From Helicostylum pulchrum (Eukaryota > Mucoromycota > Mucoromycetes > Mucorales > Mucoraceae): a stretch of DNA of 64,000 nucleotides. The DNA lies in the NCBI GenBank assembly GCA_025677825.1, contig JAIXMO010000074.1:1-64000 (forward strand). Direction: 5' to 3'. Shown here one piece after another: positions 21,453-33,026 of this stretch (positions are counted from its first letter, which is position 1; the number at the start of each line of letters is the position of its first letter). The position numbers were made by a program, and so were the translations under genes. The notes under the pieces were generated by a model, which saw nothing but the letters and a program-made list of their open reading frames with translations, was not told the origin of the DNA and did no database searches.

Positions 21453-22923
21453 TTATTTGTACCCTAATCTCTTTTCCAAAATATCAACAAACATAGAATG
21501 AAAGTTTTCTACCGCTTTAAAGCCTGAAAACAAAAAGAATTAAAGTCAGACCACTAATGAAAAAAAAAAAAAAAAAAAAAAACTAGTACTTACTTGGAAA
21601 ATAGTTTACATCTACGACATAATACTCGTTTGTTTTAGATTGTAATAAAACGTCAAAGCCAAAAAATGTCAGACCCTTTTTAAGGAAATATAAAGCTTAA
21701 ATTAGTGGTATATTCCCTATATGTACAATAATAAAACATACCAGCTGACGATGTAAACTGTCTGCAATTTTCTGTAATTTATCGTTATCTATCAATGCTT
21801 CTTTATGTAAATGAATATCATTTGGATCTGATCTAAGGAATACTTTATCGAGGTCATCAGAGAGAGCGACACTAGTTTCAAAACTCTTGGGTAAAGTTTG
21901 ACTATCAAAATGAACCACATCTGTCATAATATTACTTAGTTTGTGATATATAAAATAAAATAAAAAAAAGTATAATAATCCTTACCGCCACTATGGTCGA
22001 GGTTCTTAAATGAGGGTCGAGTAGAAGCACTTATTCGACCATCAGCCACGTATACCTTTACAATTACCCCATCGTGTTGAATAAATTCTTGTAACATGAC
22101 TGCATCGTTATTTATATATTTTTCAATTTGGGACATACCCTGTGGTGATGGTATCAATGTCATTTGATGTGCTTCTGTGGAGGAACAAGCGGTTCTACGT
22201 TTACACATAGTCTAAATAAACCTCGTTTTAATTAAAAACATACGTAACCCCCCTCATATCTTTCTCTCTTTAACTTACCGGGAATTTGATATCTAATTTA
22301 TCGTTCCAATCTTTTATAGAATCTAAAGCTATACTTCTAGGTACGTGAAATAACGGTTCCCCATCTAAGTTACCGGGTCAATATATAAATAATATACACC
22401 ATTTCCCAACACCCCCAACCTTTTACCTATTGTGTCTTTGGCACATACTTGTGTGTGATGGTATAACAACATTCTATCCAATACTTTTTCAATATTTGGC
22501 CAGGCGTCAATCACAATTACATGCGGGTGCGCTTTACTATATTTCTATATACTCGAGTTAATGGTAAAAGGTGAAAGTAGCATCAGAATGGTTATACATC
22601 TTACAGTAAAACGGTCAAACAACAGTTTCGCCTCGATATCACCGCGCTCTATCTTTGCAACAAGATCAGTCATCTTGTGTACAATCAAGTCTAAATCGCC
22701 TTGTTCTTCAATAGGCAATGAAAGGTCGATATGAATAATTCGAATATTTCGTTTACTATGAAACCAAAAGAAGAAAAAAAAAACATGAGTATACATTATT
22801 ATAAAAATTAATCCCTGTATTATACTTTTAGTACATTGCATAATCCTCTAGCCCAATAAAACCTGAACGTTCTATTTTCTTTCGAGTAAAAATTAAACCT
22901 ACGGTTTTTATGTCATGGCCCAT
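21453..22923 (-). CDS. ITPK1: Inositol 1,3,4-trisphosphate 5/6-kinase (ITPK1-like)
   Basis: Eight exons: 22923-22835, 22755-22605, 22544-22427, 22364-22279, 22211-21986, 21920-21742, 21675-21594 and 21523-21453, giving 333 residues, the usual size. The start MGHDIKTVGLIFTRKK is the ITPK N-terminal strand. The ATP-grasp core is seen in MLQEFIQHDGVIVKVYVADG, with RPSFKNLDHSG after it. The metal-binding end is YVVDVNYFPSFKAVENF (D-x-N-x-x-P). The enzyme phosphorylates inositol tris/tetrakisphosphates in the cytoplasm on the way to IP5/IP6. Ascomycete yeasts mostly lack it, whereas early-diverging fungi keep it. All introns are GT-AG and 50-80 bp. Confidence 0.93.
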
Positions 22924-23309
22924 ACTATTTTCCTTTTTGTATCTGTATCTTTTTAAGTTTTCTAGTTTTGTATTACGTAATAGTTGAAAGGCTTTTCTTC
23001 TAACAGAGAGACAAAAAAAAAATATATACCGTTTTTTGAAGGGAAAAAAAAAAGGTAAAAAAAAGTAACTAAATTTTCTGTATTAAATAAGAGAACGAAA
23101 AAAAAAAAAAAAAAAAAAAAACCCTGATCATGGCTGGGTTAGTCACACATTGCTTTTTCATTGGCCATAGTAGGGACTCTTTTTCTTCCATTCATGATCT
23201 CATCTTTCTTTTGTTTTTATAACACGATATAGTTGCCTAAGCAATACATACGTAACTGTAACCAAGTATTGAGTGTAACAAAAAAAAATTTGTTTATTTA
23301 GGTTGAATT
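22924..23309. other. Intergenic region with long A tracts
   Basis: About 390 bp between the ITPK1-like start and the DAHP synthase stop, both on the minus strand. It has an A run of more than 20 at about 23099-23120. No gene seen. Confidence 0.5.
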
Positions 23310-24968
23310 TCACAAATTAGGAAAATCCTTGTTTTTTCTTTCATTTTCATAATACTTTGCTATTAAGAAAGCAACATCGAGAGATTGTTCATAATTTAAG
23401 CGAGGATCACAATGTGTTTGATAATTTGTAGATAAATCAGTATCTCTTAAATCCATAGAGCCACCAATACATTCTATACAGTGATATAAAATAAACGCAT
23501 TAGAAATTTATCCAAGGACATACATACACATGTATATATTCATTTTACCTGTGACGGAATCACCAGTTAATTCGAAATGTACACCATTCAATTTACTTGA
23601 ACAATCTTTATGTACTCTAAAAGTCTGTGATAACTCTTGGATGATGTCAACGAAATGACGTGTCTTCAAGTTACCCGACGCAGCAGTCTTTGTATTACCA
23701 TGCATAGGATCACACACCCAGACTGGAATATGACCAGACTGACGAACAGCTTCAATATGTTGAGGCAAATACTTTTCTACTTTTTCGGCACCGAAACGAG
23801 TAATCAGCGTAACCTTACCAATTTCTTTCTTTGGGTTTACAGTATTTAACAAATTGACTAATTCTTCTGGAACAGTACTAGGCCCAACCTTAATACCGAT
23901 AGGGTTCTCAATACCTCTCATATATTCTACATGAGCACCGTCGGGTTGACGCGTACGATCACCAATCCACAAAAAGTGAGACCCTGTGTTATACCATTTC
24001 TTTTCCTTTGTAGTAGGTGAAGTAATAAGTCGCGTTAAACTAGCCTCGTAGTCTAATAAAAGCGCTTCATGAGAAACAAAAAGATCAACTGAATGTAAAG
24101 CATTGGTGTTTCCATTATCAGCACCAATAGTCTTCATAAAATCAAGTGAATCAGTCAGCTGTTGGACGATCTTTTCATATTCGCGTTTGACATTTTCAGA
24201 TCGCACGTGGCTTAAATTCCATTTTGATGGCTCATGTAAATCTGCGAAACCAGAATCGAGTAATGTACGAACGTAATTTAAAGTAGCGGCAGAATGGAAA
24301 TAAGCACTATAAAAAAAGGTATTAATATATATGCCGCATTGTATGTGTGTGTATAATTTACCCTAATAAACGTTCTGGGTCAGGCTTACGATCACTAGGG
24401 TCGTAACCATTGACATTGTCACCTCTACATAATAATAAAAAAAAAAAGAGTAAGAAAAAACATTTTGCCATTTCGCTTTCAGTTTATATTTCCTTTTACC
24501 TGAATGAATGAATCTCTTTTCCTTCATGCATTTCCATAGGAGAAGAACGAGGTTTCGCGTATTGACCAGCCATACGAGCAATACGGACAACAGGAGTACG
24601 AGCACCCCAAGTTAAAACAAGAGACATTTGTAACAAGACCTTGAGCTTAGCCTCAATAGGTTCCTATAATAAAATGATATATTTTAATACAAACAGACTT
24701 TCATTTTTAAAAATGTATATTTATATATGCTTACTTGAGAGCAATAATCGAATAATTCAGCACAATCACCACCTTGTAATAAAAAGGATTCACCTAAAGC
24801 AGCATCTTTTAATTGACGACGCAAGTTATCTACTTCGGAAGCAGATACCATAGGAGGCAAACGAGTTAATTTATTCAAAACACGGTCGACGTGTGCTTGA
24901 TCTTCATAGATAACATCCTGAACAATAGGCTTTGATTTCCAATCTTGAGGGGTCCAAGCAGTACTCAT
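23310..24968 (-). CDS. DAHP synthase, class II (plant-type)
   Basis: Five exons: 24968-24735, 24663-24500, 24424-24362, 24306-23549 and 23473-23310, giving 460 residues, normal for class II. The start WTPQDWKSKPIVQDV and LLQGGDCAELFD are class II signatures. VWVCDPMHGNT carries the metal and substrate site, and GGSMDLRDTDLS is near the end. It condenses phosphoenolpyruvate and erythrose 4-phosphate, the first step of the shikimate pathway to aromatic amino acids, in the cytoplasm. Class II enzymes are found in plants, some bacteria and many fungi and are unrelated in sequence to the yeast ARO3/ARO4 type. A perfect TGACTCA lies 118 bases before the ATG, pointing to general amino-acid control. 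Confidence 0.95.
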
Positions 24969-25335
24969 TTTTAAAAAAAATATTTGTATTCAAACAAAAA
25001 TGGGAAAAAAAGAAAATTTAACTTAAATTTTTAAGCACGTTTTTAATGAAAAAAAAATAGATGGTTCCCTTATATAGTAACCCTTTGACTCATATTTACT
25101 AACACTAACAAGTTGTTTGAAAACTGATATTTTAACATTGTATATCCTTTTCATTCGTTTGCATTTATGAACTCAAGTTAAAATCGGATATTTAACTTCG
25201 GACAAACGGATATAACACCGAAAGCGAGCAACAAAATGCTGAAATAAATTTTTTATTACATGTTGTGTATAGGTTTAAAGAAGACTGTTTAACTCTTTGT
25301 TTACATAATAAAATTTATATTCATTATGACTCTTT
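24969..25335. other. Promoter region of DAHP synthase
   Basis: 367 bp between the DAHP synthase start and the lipase stop, both on the minus strand. It contains the TGACTCA site listed separately. No gene seen. Confidence 0.5.
25086..25092 (-). promoter_or_regulatory. Gcn4/CPC1-type site upstream of DAHP synthase
   Basis: A perfect TGACTCA, the consensus of Gcn4/CPC1 bZIP regulators, lies 118 bases upstream of the DAHP synthase start codon. Position and target fit cross-pathway amino-acid control. A 7-base match alone could be chance. Confidence 0.4.
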
Positions 25336-26827
25336 TTATAGTGTTCTGAACCTATCAGCATCGGTAGGACAGTAGATAGGCGCATCTGCGTTAAACGTAA
25401 GTGTCTTGCTTTTTTCATCCGGTGACATAAACATCATATTCCTACATCAATATCTGATTAAGATTCTTATTAAAAAGACATTATTTGTTTATTTTACCAG
25501 AACATTTTAGATAACCATGCATGTGCTAAAGCGGAAGGATGAAAACAATCAATATTACTAGTTACAAAAAGGTAAGTCTTTTTTTACATGTATAAAAAGA
25601 AAGAAGGAGAAACGGTACCTGATTGCTTCAATTGGAAAAGTCATAATATCTACCAACAGAGGTTGAAATACAACTCCAAACTGAGAATTCTTCTCATCCG
25701 TCACACTTTGATAGTATTGTGCAATACCCTGTAACGCTGTATTGTAATGAGGAAACACGTCTGACATGATGGTTCGATTGGTATCCGAGTGAGAGCATTC
25801 ACATTCATGATCATGGCCTACAAAACTGCTACCCTTTATAGGTTGACAATACTCTGTAAAGCTGGAAGTCTGTATCACAATATCTTGAACTCGCATCATA
25901 CCCACTAGATCAAAAAAAAAAGTTTAATATACATTTTTTTTATGGATCTGTGCGTACTTACCAACTTGAACAAGGACATTGGTCATACTCGTTCGAAGTC
26001 TTTCAACAGCAGCAAGTGCATTAACACTAAATGCAGGAGGTAGCGAAGTCATTTGTGTACATGAGTGACAGAGATCGTTAGACCCGATAAACAGGGTTAC
26101 TAGTTTCCAATCAGTTGGTTTTGCCTCACCTGCATCGTAATACTCTTCTAGTTGGTCAAGAATATAGTCAATTTCATGATTAAGGTTAAGACTTCGAGCT
26201 CCAGATTGTGCCGCATTTAATACATCTAACTTGGACCTGTATTGTCCTTTAGGGCATACTTGGTTACCTATCCACAGACAAAAAGAAGGAAGATTATTAT
26301 TTCTCTACATTAGAAGATGTCTTTTTTTTTCTTACCAAAGCAAATACTAATAATATGATCACCAAGCGAAGAACCAAGCAAATCATTTGAATAATACTGT
26401 AAAATATTTGGCATTGTTATTACATCTGGATCCTATAATACAACATTAATACATCTTGGCTTCACACAAAAAAAAAAAAAAAAAAAAAAGGGTTTCTATA
26501 CTTTACACCGCCCATAGCAAATGAAATACCACGATTTTCATATAAATTAGCCACCGTGAAAAAGGTATCATCTTGGATGCCTTTTGCTGCGAACGCCGCC
26601 ATCACACTATCGCCTAGCCCTATAACAAACTTGATATCATCAGGTCTTAAATCTCGTACATTTTGTGCGGGTGTTTCACGAGGCGTAAGAAACGGGCAGC
26701 CAATATCGATAGGTACATCTGTACCATTAAACATAGTTCCGTTACCGGCGGGAATAACCGCCGTAAAAACCGTAGGTATGATCAAGAGCGTATATATATA
26801 AGCCAAAAGAGTCATTGAAGAAGCCAT
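25336..26827 (-). CDS. Secreted GDSL-type phospholipase B1-like lipase
   Basis: Six exons: 26827-26507, 26432-26336, 26267-25962, 25904-25619, 25557-25498 and 25441-25336, giving 391 residues. SGNH/GDSL blocks are present in order: FVIGLGDSVMAAFAAKG (nucleophile Ser), FAMGGDPDVITMPNIL, SGARSLNLNHEIDYIL, WKLVTLFIGSNDLC and DCFHPSALAHAW (catalytic Asp and His). These match the animal phospholipase B1 subfamily. I chose the ATG at 26827 because it opens a signal peptide (MTLLAYIYTLLIIPTVFTAV). The frame stays open to an ATG at 27028, which would add 67 residues before that hydrophobic segment and turn it into a membrane anchor. The expected substrates are phospholipids or acylglycerols outside the cell or in the secretory path. 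Confidence 0.9.
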
Positions 26828-27124
26828 AATTAAAAACCCAGGAAGTAAATCTACACAACTTAGGAGATAATGAACGATTGTCGATGAAAATGTATCTGCA
26901 GTTAGTTCAATTGAGCCAGTAAGGTCTTTCTCGTCTTCGTTTTCTTGTGCAGTAGTAGCAGTAGGTAATAAATGTAAAAGATGTGATTTTCCCTTTACAT
27001 AAAACATATTTATATACGAAAAAGCCAAGCAAATGACAACGAAAAAAAAATCGTACGAGTCCTTTATACATGTCTTTCTTTTTTTATATAAAAAAAGGGG
27101 AAAAAAACTAAAAAAAGATATTAT

Positions 27125-28455
27125 TTATTTAACTGTTAAACGATATAATTGAACACTAGTATCTACAGTCATTTGAGGCACTAAACAATCATCTATATCT
27201 TCCGTTCCATTCAATGTCAATAACGTTATACTAAAATGTTCAGCACACAACGACCAAAAATACTTTTCTTCCTCTTCTGTAAGCCCACGACGCTTGTACC
27301 CGATATAAATCCGAGTATTTTCATGACTGAGGTCAACAAACGCCTTTACCAAATCTTGAAAAAATTGCGCCTCGTATAATACATCGGATGCAATGATTAA
27401 ATCAGCTTTTCCACAACATGCTGCCTCTTGGCTATTTCCCCATAACAATGATCTGGTTATTAATTGGCATTGCGCGTTACGATGATTCAGGAAATTGTTG
27501 GTGATCAAGTTCTGATTGATCAAATCCACTGCTTCATCTAATTCTGTGATTGTAATTTTTCCTTGTTTGATAGTTGACTGAGGTGATGCCATCATACTTG
27601 CCACATACAAACCTAAAAGACCAGTACTTTATAACTTATCAGTATAACCCTCCCGCCCCATATTAAAAAATAAATAAATTACCCAGCGCTCAAGTCCAAT
27701 GTATGCTTGGCATCAATATACTCTGGCCGCTTATCAATAATCCTCTTCATCACATCTAACATCACAAGAGCCGAATCCCAAATCTTGCCCGGAATTCCCG
27801 AGTCCCACATTTCATGAATAGCAATATTGACAGGTGGCTGCACCGACGTATCAAACACACGGTATCCCTCATACACCATATCCATCGTCTGATCTCTCCA
27901 CAGCTCCAACGGCAAATGCGTATCTCCTTGTTTCAAACCACATGTTACAATTTCAATCGGTCCAATCACTAACGGTAAGATGATATCCAAGTTAACACCT
28001 GCCTGTTGCTTTTGCGGGAAATTGATTAGCTGACTAGGTCGAATACACAGAAACCTTTTACCGCCCTCAGCGTCCTTGTCGTTGTTGCACGTAACACGGT
28101 ACTCAAACGTACCTTTACCAGAACTGACAAACCCAGGTACTGCAAGTCTATCTGCAGATAATTTTCCTTGGGTAAATTCAGGCGCGGCACGTATCTCAAG
28201 CTTCCAGTTTGGGTCGGGAGAAAACGGTGTGACGCCTTGGCCGGAAGGAACTAATAGATCGCAAGAGACAATCACTTGTCCATTAGGCTCAATATCGGCG
28301 CGTCGAAATAATCCTAATTCGTTGACAAGTAAAATGTCAACTCGGTACCAATGATCTCGGACAACTGTAGAAGCAATAGGTGATCGTAAGTTTATACGAT
28401 AAAGTGAAAAGTGTTTCTCTAATTTAGCTACAAATTCATCGTCTGTAATACTCAT
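27125..28455 (-). CDS. Family-16 (METTL21-like) methyltransferase
   Basis: Two exons, 28455-27683 and 27626-27125, giving 424 residues. The splice acceptor at 27627 was chosen because it restores the SAM-binding motif I, LDLSAGTGLLGLYVASMM. A further block ADLIIASDVLYEAQFFQDLV is the acidic-D/DVLY motif typical of lysine methyltransferase family 16. The N-terminal 240 residues form a beta-rich region without a motif I recognise. Relatives methylate lysines of chaperones, eEF1A or eEF2, but the substrate cannot be inferred here. Probably cytoplasmic. Confidence 0.85.
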
Positions 28456-28690
28456 ATTTCAGCGTTAAAAGGCAAAAAAAAAAAAAGGAATGAAAAAAAA
28501 AAAAAAAACTTGTTAAAAGGGAAGTTTTATTTTATTTAGTTGTCCGCGCCTACCGGAAGATTGCAACGTCTACTTTCATACTTGTTTAAATTACTTTATG
28601 GTCTCTTCTAATAGGTGGCAGCGTTCGACTGATACAAGACAAGAAAACCCTAATTAAATCAATATTTATTGCGCCGTTCTGAAGTATACG
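28456..28690. other. Non-coding region upstream of methyltransferase gene
   Basis: AT-rich region with two A tracts, leading into the 28S rRNA relic. No gene seen. Confidence 0.4.
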
Positions 28691-28694
28691 GTTT

Positions 28695-28755
28695 ATGATA
28701 TTCCCTAGTAACGGCAAGTGAAACAGGAAAGAGCTCAAAGTTGGAAACCTATTTT
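28695..28755 (+). rRNA. Short 28S rRNA relic (D1 region)
   Basis: About 60 bases read like the start of fungal 28S rRNA: ATTCCCTAGTAACGGCAAGT, then GGAAAGAGCTCAAAGTTGGA, with small changes from the usual CGGCGAGTGAAGAGG. The flanks are not rRNA, so this is a second isolated rRNA fragment in the window. It is more diverged than the 18S piece. Confidence 0.6.
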
Positions 28756-29500
28756 GGTAAACTGCCCGCCCTCTCGTCATTAAACATCCTTGCAGAACAG
28801 CAAGTATAATATTAGGAAATTAACTGAGATCAATAATTCTTCTTTTGCTGGGCGCATATGCCTATTCGCCGAACTTTGCTTTTGAGCTTTTGGTTCTTGC
28901 TTGTTATACGATTCTTTTTTTCGGGGGGAAGCGTTCAAGGAGCGTACCATTAGTCAAATCTTTGATTAATTACAGCCTTTAGTGTCTTCCCTAAACCGTT
29001 TTAAAGGATGTATTATTTACATTACTTCCTTTTCTTCGGCGGTAGCTACTTTAAGAACTTCTTTCTCGTAGCTACGTCTGCTCTTCTCGCCATTCCTCAT
29101 CATTTATCAGGCTATGCTCTTTTCACCGCCCCTCTTTTTTTACACACTTTCTAAAATTACGGTGTATTGAAAAGAAAATGAGAAAAGAAAGATTTAATTT
29201 CACAACATGTACTTTTGAAGTACAAAATGTAATATAGAATACAAATGACGTTCGTCTACTAAGAAATGATAAATCATTCGACAAACACTTTGAAAACGTC
29301 AAAACATTTGCTTGGTAACATCGTTGCTGTACAATTTAAATAAGCAGTTTGACCGATATCATTGCCGATAATAAATAATAAACCCTTTACAATATCGCTC
29401 GAAGCAAAATTATCTTTATCTCGACGTGTATTTATCTTAAACACTTTACTAAAAACTTGGTTCTATCCGTGGTGAATATAATCAGAATTCCGCTGTTAGA
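28756..29500. other. Gene-poor region
   Basis: No gene is supported. Some stretches (28840-29100) are less AT-rich and may be decayed coding sequence, but I could not follow a frame. Confidence 0.35.
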
Positions 29501-29760
29501 ATTTGGTATGAGGTAGAGAAATAAAATAAAAGATAAAAGGTAATAGTAAGTTTTAAGTGAGCACCAGTTCCTGTTTTATAAGTAGAACGACTTAGGTAAA
29601 TAAGTAAATAAAGAGTTTTGGTAAAAAGGTACAATGGAAAGTAAGATCCAAGGGAATTCAGGAACAAAATAAAATATAAAGTAAAGATAAAATAAAAGAG
29701 CTAATTTAAAGATCTTTTATAAGCTAAGAGAAGTATAAGATAAAATTGTTTACAAAATGT
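29500..29760 (-). repeat. AT-rich repeat related to the 6.4-7.6 kb element
   Basis: In reverse complement this stretch aligns with about 6860-7080. Both contain a variant of CTTAGT..GT(T)CTAC/ACAAC-TATAAA, then CTGGTGCTCACTT, then a run ending in ATCTTTTATTTTAT. It is diverged and gapped. It lies 300 bases before tRNA-Val, much as the first copy lies next to tRNA-Pro. Confidence 0.4.
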
Positions 29761-29984
29761 GAATTGCTTTTTATTAGAGTATAATTTTTTGATGGTTATT
29801 TATATTATTTTAGATTATTACAAAAAAGGTATTATTTTTAAGTTAAAGTTTAAAAGACAATCCTTGTTAAAGAGGATCCTCTTCAACGAGCATCCTTCTT
29901 GGATTTGTGACACCACAAAAATAGTAAGTCACGATGTAACACCGCCAATAATTCTACAAGAAACATATAAACGTTTGTCAAAAA

Positions 29985-29999
29985 CGTGACATTCACGTG
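29985..29999 (+). promoter_or_regulatory. Upstream element of tRNA-Val (shared with tRNA-Pro)
   Basis: CGTGACATTCACGTG, 60 bases before the tRNA start, identical to the element upstream of tRNA-Pro and in the same orientation relative to the gene. A partial second copy (ACATTTACG) follows directly. Confidence 0.4.
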
Positions 30000-30059
30000 A
30001 CATTTACGTTTTTTGAAATATAAGTGTTGTAATAAATTGTGCTTCAAAAGAACAACTAT

Positions 30060-30133
30060 GGTTTCTTGGTGTAGTCGGTTATCACGTCTGCTTAACACGC
30101 AGACGGTCGCCAGTTCAAGTCTGGCAGAAATCA
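30060..30133 (+). tRNA. tRNA-Val (anticodon AAC)
   Basis: 74 bases fold as a cloverleaf. The acceptor GGTTTCT pairs with AGAAATC (one G-T). The anticodon stem TCTGC/GCAGA has loop TTAACAC and anticodon AAC. The T arm GCCAG/CTGGC has loop TTCAAGT. No intron is present. Confidence 0.95.
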
Positions 30134-31290
30134 TTTATTTTACATTTTGTTTGTATTTCGTGAGATGTTAACATGTTCAAGTTTTTTTTGCGATTGTTGA
30201 GAATCTTTGAAGCGAAAAGTTAATTCATTTCTCGATTGATATCTCTCATTTTTAAAGGGATAGATAGGTTGCAAACATGCGCAATTTTTACCCGCGGAAA
30301 AATGCCTTTGCGCTCTTTATATAAAAAAGTAGTTGGCAGTTCTATGTACATAGATAGCTACTTTAATTAAAATTATGTGTAACTAGTAGTACGTTTATCT
30401 TAATTGCAAATGGTAGAATTTATCTCGGTATATTTTCATGTTTTTTTTTTAAGTATGACTTGACATTCACTAAATGCATCGTAGATGTATATAGTATTTC
30501 GGTACGTAATAAGTCAAGATTTACTTGAATAAATTACAGAATACCGTTGTAATAGAAAGCTACATTAAATTGCCACTCGGAGTAAACACCAGATTAAAAA
30601 TAAAATTTACTTGCACAGTTGTTGTATCGCTTGTCACTTTTTACAAGTAAAAAAATTACCCAAACCTTTTCAATGGTAGTACCAGCTGCACCATGATTCG
30701 TTCCTCCATTTTGTAGTACCGCATGATTGGAACCTAATCTCTTAAAATCAAATGCTTTACTAGCAGCTGTATACACGCACATTTTGTATAAATGCAAAAG
30801 CGCCTCTCTTTATCTCGTTCACATTAATACGCATTCACATACAGCGTCTTTTTTAAGAGAAAAAGTAATAAAGATAATGAGAAAACTCAACTGTATTTAC
30901 TATAAGAGGCTACCATTTCTTTTTTTTTAAACAGCAGCCGAAATCTATTTTTTTTTCTTCTTGGGGTTATCGATAAGCAAAATTATAAGTGTAATTGCAT
31001 GAAATATATCAATATAATACACTATTTTTTCCCCTCAATGGGATAGACATTGAACTATATATACCTAATATACAGCAATAGCTATTTAAAATAAGTTAAA
31101 AATATTGCATTTTACCATGTTTTAAACATTTTTCTATTCCTTAAAGTTTTGCCATTACAGGTACAAATATAACTCGGTGGTGGGCCAGTCACAGATCTCA
31201 CACTATTCTTTTTTTTTCTATTTTTTTTCAAAATAAACCCCCCTCCTCCCTTCTATTACATTTTCTCTTTTTCTATTACTATTAAAAAAC
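30134..31290. other. Intergenic region upstream of lipoyl synthase
   Basis: About 1.15 kb, AT-rich. The only coding-like part is a short minus-strand exon-like stretch at about 30663-30779, listed separately. Poly-T and C-rich tracts directly precede the lipoyl synthase ATG. Confidence 0.45.
30663..30779 (-). pseudogene. Isolated exon-like fragment
   Basis: From an ATG at 30779 the frame reads MCVYTAASKAFDFKRLGSNH, then a Gly/Asn-rich stretch to GTTIEKV, followed by a possible splice donor. The composition is coding-like and unlike the surrounding AT-rich DNA, but no continuing exon was found downstream. It may be a duplicated first exon or a small gene whose other exons I missed. Family not recognised. 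Confidence 0.3.
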
Positions 31291-32704
31291 ATGTCTCTTT
31301 TAAAAACAGTTTCTACCCGATTTGCACACTCTTATGGCCGTACTTTTGCAGCAGCAGTAAGTAAAAATGATAAAATATACATTTTTTTTTGCCCTTGTCA
31401 ATTGACATTCATCTAGTCTCAACACCAGATTCGTACCCATGCCACCGCCGTATCTGATAAGTCCAAGAACTCCAGACTTGAAGAACTTCGAAGCAAGCTA
31501 AAGACGGAAGAAGGCGATTTGGAAGAATTTGTCAGCACAGGTTTTGAAAAGATGACCCATACTGAAGCTTTAGAGTTAAGAGAGACTGTAGTTCCTGGAA
31601 CAAAAGTAAAGACTACCAAATTGTAAGTTACATATAGTATATACACACACATATACACATAAATTAATGTATACGGGATAATTTAAAAAGGAAGCAACCT
31701 CGTTTGCCTGAATGGTTAAAGACTGAAATTCCTACGGGAAAAAACTTTGGTAAAATCAAGAAAGATTTGCGTGGTTTAAAACTTCACACGGTTTGTGAAG
31801 AAGCTCGTTGTCCTAACATTGGTGATTGTTGGGGTGGAGGAGAGCATCAAACTGCTACAGCTACCATCATGTTGATGGGTGACGAGTGTACTAGAGGCTG
31901 TCGTTTCTGTTCTGTAAAGACCAACAGAGCACCTAAAGCTTTAGATCCTCATGAGCCTGAACATACTGCCGAAGCTATTAAACGTTGGGGTTTAGATTAT
32001 GTTGTATTAACTAGTGTTGATCGTGATGATCTTGCTGATGGTGGATCTAATCATTTCGCAGAGACTATTCGTAAAATCAAACAAAAGTAAGAAAATAATA
32101 ATATAACACAAAAAAAAAAGTATATTAAACGATTTGATGATTTTTTAGGGCACCTCAGATTTTGGTAGAATGTTTAACTGGTGATTTCGGTGGAAATCTT
32201 GAAGGTGTAGCAAACGTTGCCGTTTCAGGCTTAGACGTATATGCACATAATATCGAAACAGTTGAAGCTTTAACACCATTTGTTCGTGATCGTCGTGCTA
32301 CTTTCCGTCAATCACTTAGCGTTCTTAAGCATGTTAAGGTAGTAAACCCTGCTATGATTACCAAGACATCCATTATGTTGGGTTGTGGTGAAACAGATGA
32401 AGAAGTATTACAAACACTTGAAGAACTTCGAAAGATCGACGTTGATTGTGTAACTTTAGGACAATATATGAGACCCACAAAGAGACATATGAAGGTACAC
32501 GAGTATGTTACTCCCGAAAAGTTTAAGCATTGGGAGACAACGGGTATGAATATGGGATTCAAGTATGTTGCAAGTGGTCCCTTAGTTAGATCCAGTTATA
32601 AGGCTGGTGAATTCTTTATTGGTAATATCTTGAAGGGACGTAAGGGATTACCTCTTTCTACTTTACCACCATCAACAAACACTTCAACTGATAAAGCTTT
32701 ATAA
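31291..32704 (+). CDS. LIAS: Lipoyl synthase, mitochondrial
   Basis: Four exons: 31291-31356, 31417-31622, 31691-32086 and 32149-32704, giving 407 residues. The start [19 protein letters not shown] is a basic, Ser/Arg-rich mitochondrial presequence. The auxiliary cluster motif [13 protein letters not shown] and the radical-SAM cysteines CTRGCRFC are both intact, as are the downstream VRDRRATF and [13 protein letters not shown] blocks. The enzyme inserts two sulfurs into octanoyl groups on lipoyl-dependent proteins (pyruvate and 2-oxoglutarate dehydrogenases, glycine cleavage H protein) in the mitochondrial matrix. Confidence 0.97.
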
Positions 32705-33026
32705 ATAATCCCATTTCCATAACACCACATCATCCCCCTTTTTTTTTTCAATTCCATTAGATGAATTCTCTCTTTTTTTTTTGTACATTAATAAATAAAG
32801 GATATGATAATAATAGCAGCAGTAGTAATAATCATAAGGTACTCTTTTTCTAAAATGTCATATAAATTATACCCGAATCAATTATATATGATGACATACG
32901 GAGGGAAAAATGGCCGGTGTAGTACAAACAAAAAACTATTAAAAATTACCAAATTTTAAAATAATTTCCCCTTTCTTTTTCTTCTTTAACCTTTATATTA
33001 AATAGAAAAAAAGAAACTAAAAAAAA
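32705..33026. other. Intergenic region
   Basis: About 320 bp between two plus-strand genes, with T and A tracts and a GCAGCAGTAGTAATAAT microsatellite-like patch near 32816. No gene seen. Confidence 0.5.

Noticed and set aside
26828..27028. Upstream in-frame extension of the PLB1-like lipase
   Set aside because: The inner ATG at 26827 begins a good signal peptide; the extension has no motif. It remains possible as an alternative start.
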